Origin: Schistocerca nitens
Taxonomy: Eukaryota > Arthropoda > Insecta > Orthoptera > Acrididae
Direction: 5' to 3'
Length of the DNA: 64,000 nucleotides
Assembly (NCBI RefSeq): GCF_023898315.1
Contig: NC_064615.1
Coordinates: 737,411,450-737,475,449, forward strand
A program made the position numbers and the translations under genes. The notes below the pieces were generated by a model. It was given only the letters and a program-made list of their open reading frames with translations. It had not been told where the DNA came from and did no database searches. Positions 33,372-45,294 of this stretch are shown one piece after another. Position 1 is the first letter of the stretch; every line of letters begins with the position of its first letter.

Positions 33372-34130
33372 GTACATCGACATCTACACCGACATATGTA
33401 CTCGTATTCTGCAAGTCACCTTTCAGGGGATGGCAGAGGGTCTCTTGTACCACTACTAGTCATTTGTTCATGGAGCGAGGCATATGCCTCCGTACAAGCC
33501 CCAATTTCTCTTATGTTATCTTCGTGGCCCTTAAACAAACTGTACGTTGAAGCAGTAGAATTGTTCTACAGCCAGCTTTAAATGCCAGTTCTGTTTCTAA
33601 AAAAATAAAATTTCCGCCATTGGACTGTTTATTGTTAATTTATTTTACACGACCGTGATTTCTACTTTATGCTCTGATGTCTTCCTTTAATCTGACCTGT
33701 GGGGATCCCAAACCACACTCGAGCAGTACCCACTAATGGGTCTCGCTAGTGTCAATATCCGGTCTTCTGTATAGCATAGACAGGTGACATGTCACTGATA
33801 AGTTAGACATATTTTAACATTTCAACAAGCCCTTGAGATTGGCTATAAAGCCGAAATATAATTGTGTAAAATAAACAATTAACAGTCAAATAGACGAAAT
33901 TTATTTCAAAAAATTCTGCATGACTGTGGTTCATTGGAAAGGAAAGGTCATTAACATCATCTTCCTTTCAGGGATTCCCATTTGAGATCATGGAGTGTCT
34001 CCATAAAACTCGTATGCTGGTCGACAAATCTACTGCAAGCCACTCAATTGTTTTGATGTCTTCCTTTAATCTGACCTGATGGGATCCCAGACACTAGACT
34101 ACTAATCAAGAATGGGTCGCTTTCTATAAC
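33372..34130 (-). mobile_element. Rearranged LINE 3'-end fragments
   Basis: 33372-33600 reads as a minus-strand LINE 3' region (ACATCTAC-type tail, then GTACCACTACTAGTCATTTG). About 33668-33790 and 33950-34130 both contain GATGTCTTCCTTTAATCTGA followed by GGGATCCCA, the same coding segment (reverse of the VWDP-type C-terminal motif) seen twice in direct orientation. Two partial copies, or one duplicated copy, of one LINE family are likely. Confidence 0.6.
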
Positions 34131-37100
34131 AGAACTGTATATTTGGACAATGTATTAAAGCAAATTATATTTCGAAAATGTTCTTCCAATATTGCTCTTA
34201 TAGTCCATGAAAGAACCGTCTGTGCGTCCAACAGTTTTTTCTCCTTCTTACATCTGCTATTTCTGAAATTACAGCCTCAAAACTTATGCAAAAAAAAAAT
34301 ACAAGAATATTTCCACCAAATAATTCGACCAAGAGCAATGACAATGGAATGGAAAATGTGCTGACTCCAACCAGCACTGCCACTACTAGAGTAACTAGAC
34401 CCATCAGCAAAAAATCCTTCTTCATATAAACCTTTTTTTGAAACCATGGAGAAACTAATCAAATTAATATCATGGGACATATATTAATACAGAAGTTGTT
34501 TATATGTAGAACTGCTCAAGAAATGATTACTACTTTTCTTTTCACTGTTTGAAAGATGGTAACAAAAGTAACAACACAAATTTCTTACACATCCAAGTAA
34601 TAAATAAAATTTTTCATTAATATTTTAGTCACAAATTTTCCTTTCTTTTCAAATGTGACATCAATTACCAGATGGCTTGCCAAACTAAATGCATTATATT
34701 TGCATGGTGAATTATCCAGTTGATCAATAAGTACCGAATTTACTGGATATCCATATATGAACTGTTCCCAAATATTATTTGTTTAGGGACTGATATATCA
34801 GTGCCTAAATACAGAAACAAATATCTTGTTCATTAACTGCTATTCTTTCTGTTTCTAGTGTACCACATCACTAGAAAAGACAGAACACAGGAGGTGGGTA
34901 CAATGAATTAATATCCTACAGTAACACTGCATTAAAACAAGTAAAGTAAAAATGTCATTAATTGAAATGTCACTATTGAAAACCCCACAAATCCCTCATT
35001 ACACATGGTTCTAATTGACTTGCATGTCAGCTCATTCTGCCAATCATGATGCAATAAACAGTTCAATTAGCAACATAAAGAATGGTGTCCACATTTCGTA
35101 CATATTCAAGGTTCTGTCAAAAGGGAAATTACTGTTAAATGTTTGAAAAAACTTAAGAAATTGTCAAATATTGGACCATGCATGCTTTACTTATTACATA
35201 CTCTCTTAACAAATGAACGCTAAATGCATAAAGACAAGTGAAGTTCGACTTTTCATTCCTTTTACAATATCATATAATTTTCATCCAGACATAGACAATG
35301 TTTGAACAGTCCCAAATCTCATACCTTCAAGACTAATGACTATTTTAAGGAATCTTTTCGAACTGTCAAATAAACGAGCAACGAGGCAAATAAAATCACA
35401 ATGATTGGTTTTCAGTATACAAAGACATCAACTAACAAACACAATCATATGAGTAATTGTGTATGAAGGTACATTTAACTAACCTCTTCTGCAACAGTAT
35501 GGAGTAATTCCTCAGGAAACCTCTACATGCAACTTCTTACTCTCTATCTAAACTTTAGTAGTAACTTTTAGAAAATTTACTGCCCTAAACTATGTAATGA
35601 ATGTGTATTCAAGAAAAATACTATGTAAATATTCAATTTATAATACTTCAGCGACGTTACTGTTTTCTGTCAGATTGATCTCTTGAGTGATCTATAGTCC
35701 GTGATAATAGTTTTAAATTACCTTATATGGTATACATACTAACAGCTTTATATCAGTAGTCCAACAAGGAGGATACAAGCTCACAAATAAAAATTACACA
35801 TTCTAGTGGTTAATACTAGTTCACTGCTTCCAGTAACCATTGCACACAAAAATCTGTAGGGACAGTTCTTGAAGTGCTATCCATTCCCAAAAATGCAGGA
35901 ATTATCGATTACTTATTATGAGAAAATGTTACATGTATCTGGCACTGACTGACATTATGCATTGTTGCGTGGCAGCAAATTATCACATCACAGTGTCTGA
36001 ACAACTTTAGAGATGGACTATATGTATTTTGTGTGTCTTGTAGAGTTTTTAGTTGACAATTTCTGAATGTAGTTAATCAAAGAAAACTCTTATTGGACTG
36101 AGTTATCATTTGCAAATAGTTGAGTTTTGTTAGCCTTTAAAGGTAATCACCGGAAAAAAATTAGAAAATGTGAGACATGTAACTTAGTGTAGAAGCACTG
36201 AGAAAGAATTTCCCAGTAATTAATTAAATAAACATCACATCATTGACCTTAGCTGATTTGTGCAAATGATGATTAAAAATAAATGAGAATGATCAGAATA
36301 GGTCACATCTCACTTAATAAGAGCTATTTTCTAGCAGATGAATTGTATCAGAATTGCTTATTTAAAACTACACAGCCACAGTTGGGGTTTTGTGATACTG
36401 TTACTGCATCTGTTTGATATACCAAGAAAATTACTTTGGCCAATGCCAATTCCCCTGGTCTGTGCAGAATTAACAAGAATGAGAATACTGGAAACAGTTG
36501 ATAACAACAAAAATATTTAAATTTAGTGCTTCACAGAAAAAATTTACAGTTATATGTGATGTAAAGAGAAAGAGAACCTGGTGTGACTCAAATAACTCAT
36601 CTAAAAATTTCCAAAATTATGCATTTTAGCCTAATGTTCAACAGGATTTCATGTCAGAGGTGAGTATGTGTGTGCAATGTAAACATAAGGATGTATTTTA
36701 CATGAATAAATTTCCATTAAATTACTTATTGGTTTCTCTGGTATCCCTTCCAACATCGTTACCTGATAATCTGATACACTCCCATTAGTATCACCTCCTC
36801 TATGCAGCATGCTGAAGGAGGCCTGCCCAGTATCTGCGGTTCCTGGCACAGTTCTCCTGCCTCACAAGACCTGGATTCATATTAAACCTCCAGAAGAAAC
36901 AGAAAATTGCATGTACACATAATACTGAGATCACTACTTGTGGGGTACATATACACTCAGATTGACAAGTTTGGTTTCGTTGCCACCCTTTGCTGTAAGC
37001 ACACAATTTAAAAAATAAAAAATAAAACCGCTTTTTCTTGCTGCAACTGTAATTTATTTTTCTCAGACGAATTTCGTCTTTTTCTTGCTCTAAGGCATGT

Positions 37101-37600
37101 CCAGTGGGATCTAGAACGATACAGTTTTGTTATTTTTAGATTATCAAACAGTTCATGTAACATTTTTATGTAAATAAGTAATTACTTACAGTACGTTGGC
37201 ATCTGCTTTTCCTGTCGTGTGGTCTGGAGGTCGCATTACCACTTCATTTCCGAACCATAGGCAGAAATTTATATTTCGAACTTTTTATTTCACATTGTTC
37301 ACCGTGTTTCTCCTTATTCTTTGTGGTACACTATTATTCTTTTGCCACTAGTCAAACAACATAAAAACAAAAGACTTAAATGTTCTAATAACAAATGACT
37401 TATAAAATATTTCGATAACGTGGCTTTCTGAAAATTGGTTTGATCTGTCTCCAAAATTTCTCTTTGGTTGATTACTATTGTAGCTCTTGTGATCCATATG
37501 GGAGAGTGAATATATTCACTAAGGGTAAATAGCTATCATAATCCTCCAAAGTAGTGAGACAGTAACAGTAAACTGGAAAATAAAATTTAATAACAACGAC
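34131..37600. other. AT-rich intergenic stretch
   Basis: About 3.5 kb without a supported gene or transposon terminus. Two minus-strand patches (34198-34480 and 36720-36880) have open frames next to splice-like motifs but no recognisable domain. They are discussed among the findings. Confidence 0.5.
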
Positions 37601-37619
37601 GAAAATTATTCTCCATCAG

Positions 37620-39020
37620 GGAATTTTGAGATGCTTGAGAAGAATGGATCACAAATACAAGTGCAACAACATGTGAGTTTATAATTTGTAGTTATTTTAA
37701 TGCTGACTTTCTCAGTAAAGGTAAACAGAGAGACGCTCTAGTCACCTTCATCAAATCACACAATTTGACTGACATATTCAAACCTGAATGTAGAGCAACG
37801 CTAACTGATCAAGTAGCCAAATCTTGACTGACAAAAAGAAATTTAAATGGTCCATAAAACAGGTTTCAATGACCATAAATCTTTGTTATTTACCATTAAT
37901 TTTAAAGGAGAACAGATGAAAAACAACATTCTAAATGCCAAAGCAGGAACTTCAAGCAGAATAACATAAACTGCTTTAATTTAATATTACAGTCGAGCTC
38001 TCTGAAACTGAAAGTCTGTGTATAAAATTCAACATATATCTAGAAAAACTGGTGCATCATTTTGATACTGCCTTCCCTTTTTAAATGTAAATACCTAAAA
38101 GAAAATAATAGGCACTGGCTGAACAACAAATGAAATTAGAATTTCTTGCCAGAAAAAAGAACACTGCACCAAATCTGCGATCAAAAAGTGTCACAGCGTA
38201 TGTGTACATGTAAAAACTCTACAAGTACTGATGTATGCGGCATCATAAAAAAGGAAATAGGCAAAAATAAGAAAACCAATTAGACCACTATTTTGTTTTA
38301 CAACGAAAAAGCTAAAGAGCCAAACTAAGCGTTAAATATATTTAACAGCTACTTCACTACTGGCATACCTAAAAAAAGTAATAGAACTCAATTACAGTGC
38401 ATAGGAGCAGCCAAGGAAAACAACACCAATATTCAAAATTATCAATTTTGTTGGTAATGTTTGCAAGGAAGTCAAGGCTGTCAAAAACCTCATCAGGAAC
38501 TAATAGTATAACCAGCAGTATCTTAGAGTTCCCCCTCCAAAATCCCATTCAGCCCATCACTCACTTATATAACTGCACACTAAAATCGAGTATATTTCTA
38601 GAAATGTTAAAAACAGCCAAAGTGATCCCTATTTTCAGGGCTGAATAGGAAAAGAAAGTCACGAGCTATTGTCCGCTGCAATGACCTAATGTTTTTCTAA
38701 AGTATTGGAAAAAACAATATACACCAAGTTTATGAAATTAATAAAAGAAAATGGAACAGGTGTTAACTAATTAGCAAATGGTTTCCAAAGCCATAAATCA
38801 ACGGAGTTTGCTCTCTATGAGTATGACAAACTTTGTCTCGAAAGCAGCTATGAAAAATAGGACGTCTATTTTTAGATATAACTATGGCTTCGGTAATGGT
38901 AAACAGTAGCACTGTCCTAAACAAACTTGAATACAATGCTATCAGGTAATTATAAGGAATTACTGAAGGTTAGAATAAGAACATTTTGCCACTTTACAAT
39001 AACGTTATTTACTTTGTTGA
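37620..39020 (+). mobile_element. Heavily decayed LINE (CR1/Jockey-like)
   Basis: The plus strand preserves LINE blocks in order. Near 37715-37790 an endonuclease-end motif reads SKGKQRDALVTFIKSHNLTD then IFKPECRATLTDQ. Near 38550-38640 the pre-RT segment reads PIQPITHLYNCTLKSSIFLE then MLKTAKVIPIF. Near 38760-38850 the RT segment reads LANGFQSHKSTEFALYEYDK. Many stops and frame changes lie between them. This is one of the oldest insertions visible here. Confidence 0.65.
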
Positions 39021-40096
39021 AGACATACTGTATTTTTTGCCAAGATACTAATTATTTATGCACACAAACTGTTGAAGACGTGTACTGCCAAGCGAGCAAA
39101 ACCAGAATTAGAGCAGAGAGAGCTGGCATTAGTTGCTGAAGCTCGTGGATAATGGTGGGGGGAAGGTGCATGTGGCCAGTAAGTTAAACAGCTTTTAACT
39201 TCTCTGGCTGTCAGGCCAGCTGGCATGACAGAGGGCCTGTAGGATGTTTCCACAGGCCAGTTGTCTGGCCAACGCAGTGGTGGGAGTATGCATGTGTGTG
39301 TTTTTGTTGCCCATGAAAATGGAGTTTTAGGCTCGTACATCTTCTATAAGCCTACAATTAAGGGCATCATGTGTGCTAATGGGAAAACGGTAGTGTAGAT
39401 ATAGCAGGCAAACGTTCACTGGCCGTGAAAGAGATGATTCTGCACAATATTTGGAACATATAAAGACGTAATTACTGCGATATTGTGAGAAGATCACAAC
39501 ACAAATACAGACAAGTGATAGATTAAACGTAGAAGAGTAACATAATGATAACAGCTACACAGGCAGTATGTTATTCTGTAGGGATTATTGTATGATAAAC
39601 TTAACAATGTACCTTTCATATGTTCAAAATTCTGGAAAAGTAGAAGTCTCCAAAACACATCGGGCGTCGTAAGACCCCAGATTATTTGTTCAAAGAGATG
39701 GGACTAAAAAGTATGTAAATAGGAACTTAACTGAAATTCTCCTGAACAAGGAGTTGAAACGTCAAATACAGAAGTGGGACTTTAGAGCAAAATACACTTC
39801 TCAAGACGCCAATTTTGCAACAAATAGGAGTGAGACGGACAGAATGAAAACTTAAAATAGGTTTAATAACCAATAAGATATATTGTGCAATCGTTAAGCA
39901 ATCGGAATGGCTATGCGCTAATTGTGAAGAAGCAGTCCACTCTAAACAAAGACTACGCTTTTGTCAGGCGCCGCTAACCGGAAATTTTGCTACACCAGGG
40001 AATGTCGATTCGGGTTAATCTAATAACAGAAGCACAGTACTCGCACAAAGTACACTTTCATAGCCTGAGTGCTACACAAAAGATTCGTCATAAAGA
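39021..40096. other. No recognisable feature
   Basis: Unassigned sequence up to the SINE target site. Only short open frames. Confidence 0.45.
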
Positions 40097-40109
40097 GGAA
40101 GCGCAAAAA

Positions 40110-40310
40110 AATATGGTTCAAATGGCTCTGAGCACTATGGGACTCAACTTCTGAGGTCCTTAGTCCCCTAGAACTTAGAACTAGTTAAACCTAACTAACC
40201 TAAGGACATCACACACATCCATGCCCGAGGCAGGATTCGAACCTGCGACCGTAGCGGTCTCGCGGTTCCGGACTGCAGCGCCTAGAACCGCACGGTCACT
40301 TCGGCCGGCG
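40110..40310 (-). mobile_element. tRNA-derived SINE
   Basis: A reverse-strand SINE of 201 bp is flanked by a perfect 13-bp target duplication, GGAAGCGCAAAAA, at 40097-40109 and 40311-40323. The complement carries the B box GGTTCGAATCC (40233-40243) and an A box TGACCGTGCGG (40288-40298). The poly(A)-like side lies at its left end. Confidence 0.95.
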
Positions 40311-41980
40311 GGAAGCGCAAAAACCATAGATGTTCTATCTATAGTAAATTGCATTCAACTGAGTAAGAGCATCTGAGAAAACAATTGAAACTCAACTGTA
40401 GCTTCATCGTATATTCTGAAAAATAAGGCAGACAAGACACAAACGTTCTGTGCAGTAATCAGCATATGTGAAAAATAACATCAAACTATTCGTGCATATA
40501 CAAAAAGTTGTTAAGAGTTCTTGGAACAACAACCTGAATTCATGTAACCAGATAATTACATTTTTATTCGCGGCAATTACGTCTATAAAAACGAACTCAG
40601 AGTAGCCACACACTGATTTATACAAACATTGAACAAATAAATAGTGATAGGTGTTACAAGAATTGATTCATTTGTGCGTAAAATACAGAACTTCCACACC
40701 AACTTCACATATCTCATTGGCGCAGAAATCTGTTACGACGTTTTCCGCTGCCTTATATGCGGCAAATCTGTCATGAACTGCCCAACGAACTCTAGTTGTT
40801 GGACTTGTCATGGAGAGCAGTCGTCATTAGATTTGCTGAATGCGGATGCAATAGGTTTGTGGTACGTATAAATAGTGAATGCTCTGGCTCAGTGTAGGAA
40901 CGAAAATACTTTACAGCTTCATGCATTGCCAGAAGTTCCCCGTCGTACGCATTCCATTCGACCTATACTGCTGTGGGTTTGCGTGAAAAGAAACCCAGAG
41001 GCTGCCAGTGGTTTTCTGCAAACTGATAGAGGGTTGATCCTATTGCCCGTTGACTTGCGACAGGCACTATAGCCGACGGAGCATGCAGTATCGGGTGTGC
41101 CAAGAAAATCGCTTTCTTCAGATCTGCTTTCACCTGGTGAAATGCCTTTTGCATTTCTGGGGATCACTTCAGGTAATCTTTTGGTCGAGGTATTGCTTCG
41201 ATAAAGGCTATTTTATCCATCAGGGGGCGTATTCCATCTGCCAATACCATGTGACCCAAAAATGTCGCCTGCTACTGTCGGAAGATGCATTTCTACTCGT
41301 TGATAAGTATTCCATATTCCTTAATACATTCGAAAACGGACCTGAAGTGTTCTTCATGGAACTCTTTTGTCTCTGAGTACACCAATATATCATCTAGGCA
41401 CGCGAAACAACACTTTAAACCCCGTAGTATCTTGTCCACAAACCTCTGCCGCGTCTGCACCGCGTTTTTAAGGTCGAAAGGCATTCGGACGTACGCGAAC
41501 AACCCGAAGTTTGTAGTGTCTGCCATCTTTCGTATACCAGTCTCTGCGAGTGGTATCTGATGGTATGCCTTCTGACGGCCAATCACTCTGAAGACTGTCG
41601 ATCTTGCGAGGACATTAGTAAAATCCCTCAAGTTAGGTACCGGGTTTGGAACAGTGTAGGTGTTTAAATTCTGATAGTCTGCACAAGCTCTCCAAATACC
41701 GTCCTACTCTTTTACTAAGTGCAACGGCGATGCCCTTGGCTATCGGAACTACTAGCACACCTACTTTTAAGAAACCTCTAATTCGGCCTTTGCCATTAAA
41801 AAGCGATCTGGGAATAATGTTCTTGGTTGTGATACTAACTGAACGAACCTGTTCTAATGAGGTGCTCTTTGTTATGTGACACCATTGGCTGAAGTGCCCT
41901 TGTGCTGTCTTTTTCACCCCGTGCCACCTCTTCGTGCAAGCAGCCTGTGGGGCGACGTATGTGTCGTCCAAGCGTACCGA

Positions 41981-43195
41981 CACTGAAGCGCCAAAGAAAC
42001 TAGTATAGGCATACGTACTAAAATACAGAGACATGTAAACAGACAGAATAAAGCACTGCTGTCAGCAACGCCTATATAAGACAAAATGTGTCTGGTGCAG
42101 CTGTTAAAAAAGTTCCTGCTGCTACAATCAAGGTTATCAGCATTTAAGTGAGTTTGAACGTGGTGTTATAGTCGGCGCACGAGTGATGGGACACCGCATC
42201 TACGGGGTAGCGATGAAGTGGGGATATTCCCGTACTACAATTTCAAGAGTGTATCGTGAATATCAAGAATCCGGTAAAACATCAAATCTCCGACATCGCT
42301 GCTGCCAGAAAAAGATCCTGCAAGCCGGGACCAACGACGACTGAAGAGAATCATTCAACGTGACAGAAGTACAACCCTTCTGCAAACTGCTGCAGATTTC
42401 TGTTCTGGGCCATCAATAAGTGTCAGCGTGCGAACCATTGAAAGAAACATAATCGATATGGGCTTTCGAAGCCGAAGGTCCACTCGTGTACCCTTGATGA
42501 CTGCACAACACAAAGCTTTACGCTTCGCCTGGGCCCGTCAACACCGACATTGGACTGTTGATGAGAGAAAACATGTTGCCTAGTCGGAGGAGTCTCGTTT
42601 CAAATTGTACCTAGCGGATGGATGTGTACGGGTATGGAGACAACCACATGAATCGATGGCCCCTGAATGTCATCAGGCGACTGTTAAAGCTGGTGGAGGC
42701 TCTGTAATGGTGTGGAGCGTTTGCAGTTGGAGTGATATGGGACCCCTGACACGTCTAGATACGACTCTGACAAGTGGCACGTAGGTAAGCATCCTGTCTG
42801 ATCACCTGCATCCATTCATGTCAGTTGTGCATTCCGACGTACTTGAGCAATTCCAGCAGGACAATGAGACACCCCACAAGTCCAGAATTGCTAAAGAGCG
42901 CGTGCAGCAACAGTCTTCTCAGTTTAAACACTTCCGCTGGCTACCAAACTCCCCAGACATGAACATTGTGAGCATATCTGGGATGCCTTGCAACGTGCTG
43001 TTCACAAGAGATCTCCTCGCCTCGTACTCTTACGGATTTATGGACAGCCCTGCAGGATTCATGGTGTCAGTTCCCTCCAGCACTACTTCAGACATTAGCC
43101 GAGCCCATGCCACGTCGTGTTGCGGCACTTTTGTGTGCTCGCGAAGGTCCTACACGATATTAGGCAGGTGTACCAGTTTCTTTGGCTCTTCAATG
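41981..43195 (+). mobile_element. Tc1-like transposon B2, inside the Gypsy fossil
   Basis: The 1,215-bp element begins CACTGAAGCGCCAAAGAAAC and ends with the complement of CATTGAAGAGCCAAAGAAAC. TA follows the right end (43196-43197). The left target site has decayed. It is the second copy of the family at 3678-4895 and lies opposite to the host Gypsy fossil. Confidence 0.9.
42140..43100 (+). pseudogene. Tc1-like transposase of B2
   Basis: Plus-strand pieces match the B1 transposase. The HTH start (SEFERGVIVGARVMGH-like) lies near 42148. TIERNIIDMGFRSRR near 42430 ends the DNA-binding half. FQQDNETPHKSRIAKERVQQ (from 42851) holds the second catalytic aspartate, followed by WLPNSPDMN. The last glutamate (EHIWD) is visible only after a frame change near 42965. 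Several frameshifts make it inactive. Confidence 0.8.
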
Positions 43196-44271
43196 TATGA
43201 CGACTTCGTCGTCTCTTTTAACCTGTGCACCACTCCTATTTATCTCGATTCTCATATTACACCGGAAGGCTGGGCGTAATATGGCCTCTGACACCTCTGC
43301 TAGCACAGAGTTCCAATGGCAGTTCTGTCTAAATCCTAAATCCACCCCCATGTCATAGGTGTCATAAGTCGTTATCAGTGACGCATTTGCCGCCGTGAAG
43401 TGCACCTGTGAGGTTGTGGTGGTAGTCTGACAATCCTTGAATGGCAGTGCACCTACATCTGACCCCAAGTCAATCAGATAGTAACGACACGACCTCACAT
43501 CTTTAACATATGACCTCTGTGAAGGGTCGGATAACATTCACAAAGCACTCAACATCTTGGGTCACCTTTTGTTGGTTCTAGCGGCCTGCCGTGCCTACTC
43601 CCGGTCACCGTCGCCGTTTGTACGTCTCGTTGTCTTGTAGCCGAACCGCCAGTGCCATCAACACATCTTCTCCTGTTCGCTGCCGCTGCTGATCCCGTTA
43701 TCTTTCTTTTGACCAGGTGACCTCTTCCTTTTCTGTAACAACAGCGACACTTGCGTTGTGACACGTCAAATTGACACGTAAGTTCATACAGGTGTCTGGA
43801 CAAATCCCTACGCTCTCGCTACCGTATAGCTGCGGTCTCTTGTTGCGCACAACCTTCCCCAACCACTGTCATACATGACGTATTTCGCATTGTCCATTGT
43901 CACGTAATCCATCTCTCCTATCATCATCAACGTCTGGACATCATCTTTTTCGCAGGTAACTACCGCCTCCTTGACCGCACCGGGCATCTGTGCCAGCTAA
44001 ATATGCCGCAATGTCATGTCTGGTAAGTCTTCTTCTTCGACGATGTCCCGCAGGTCTCGCCAATACTCGGAGAGATCCTGTCTTCCAGCTGTTCATTCAA
44101 CAGCTGTTGTTTGCGTTGTTCAAGTGGTTTAGACATTCTGTCGATCAGTAACTTCTTTTAAAAATGTGTATCACTGTTCCGTGGTTGGCCTAAGCATTAT
44201 GTCCGCTGCTGTAGTAGCAGCTTTGGTGTCTAATGCGTTTCGGTCACCGCAAGCTTCGTGTCGTAAGCGTA

Positions 44272-45206
44272 CGTTCATATCGCTGGCTTAGTTGCGGAGT
44301 ATCTTTGCGGGCAGCGTTTTACGCAGAGTCGAGCACGGGACACGGAACTGTTATGTTGTGTTGCGGGTAACTCTGCAAGTGAGAGGCATTGTTATTATGG
44401 AAATTCAAGTGTTGCTTCATGTGCTACTACAGTAAAATGATGAAATATGGGAGTGATTCAGAGGAAAGTGCGTAATGATGTATTTAAAAATGAGCAGTGC
44501 CGCCGATAACGCATTTGTGTATCCTCTCGTTGCGTGTCGCACATCAATCATCCGCGCCGTGTTCCGTCTCCCAGATGAACTAATGTGAATCAGTAATACT
44601 ATTTACCACAAAAGAGAGCACTTAAGTGTCAGTGTCTTGTAGCGAGCGTGAGAACGTGCGTTCGGTCACCGCGTTTCCGCATCATCAACAATCAACCGCG
44701 CCGCGACGGTTATGTGCACGCTCGTACAATTGAGAACTGTGAACTGTAAATTAACTTTATGAGCAGTGTTATATTATTACTAGTGTCTAGGAGGACTGGG
44801 ACCAGATATTCGTATGTGTGACGAGCATAAGAACTTCCGTTCGATCATTCGGCTTCTGCATCGTCATCATTAACCACCCGTGTCGTGTCAGTTACGCGTA
44901 CGCTTGTCCAAGTGGTATTGTGGACAGATAATCATCTAGAAGTTGGCATCAAAACTTATGACTTAGAATGTAAGCAGTGCAACCTGTGATTTCTTATCTT
45001 CTCAGAATATAATGTTCATACCAGACATAGGACAGTGTTGTGCTTGACGTTGAGTGGCTCCCCCAAAACCCGCTTGCATATTTGGATTCATAATTTGAGG
45101 CAAGCCAGTAGAAGTGTGGAGCAGAACAATACGAACGCAGCGGGATTATCAGGTACGTGGTGTGGATAGGGCGCAGGGTCAAGAAGCGGTTAGAAGCGAG
45201 ATTCCA
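44272..45206 (+). repeat. 5' LTR
   Basis: It pairs with 51319-52234 along its length, from GTAAGC at the start to GAAGCGAGATTCCA at the end. Shared landmarks are AAAATGAGCAGTGCCGCCGA and TTGAGTGGCTCCCCCAAAAC. The ends are uncertain by a few bases. Confidence 0.8.
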
Positions 45207-45210
45207 GGGC

Positions 45211-45290
45211 CTGCAAATGAGAGGCATTGTTATTATGGAAATTCAAGTGTTGCTTCAAATGATACTACAGTAAAGTGATGTTACATGGGT
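45211..45290 (+). repeat. Partial second copy of an internal LTR segment
   Basis: CTGCAAATGAGAGGCATTGT, followed by ATGGAAATTCAAGTGTTGCT, repeats a segment found near 44370-44450 of the 5' LTR. It lies immediately after that LTR and just before the Merlin insertion. Confidence 0.7.
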
Positions 45291-45294
45291 CGTG

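Larger units (their letters stand above)
40880..44271 (-). mobile_element. Gypsy-type LTR retrotransposon fossil, internal region
   Basis: Minus-strand parts lie in the order expected for Ty3/Gypsy: gag C-terminal and zinc-knuckle region (about 44170-43560), protease (43190-43540), reverse transcriptase (about 41630-41290) and the start of RNase H (about 41160-40880). It is broken, with several lesions, and no LTR of its own is identifiable. Tc1-like B2 is inserted between protease and reverse transcriptase. Its gag side abuts the LTR element at 44272, and a further gag-like piece reappears at 52235-52620. It is an old copy. Confidence 0.75.
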
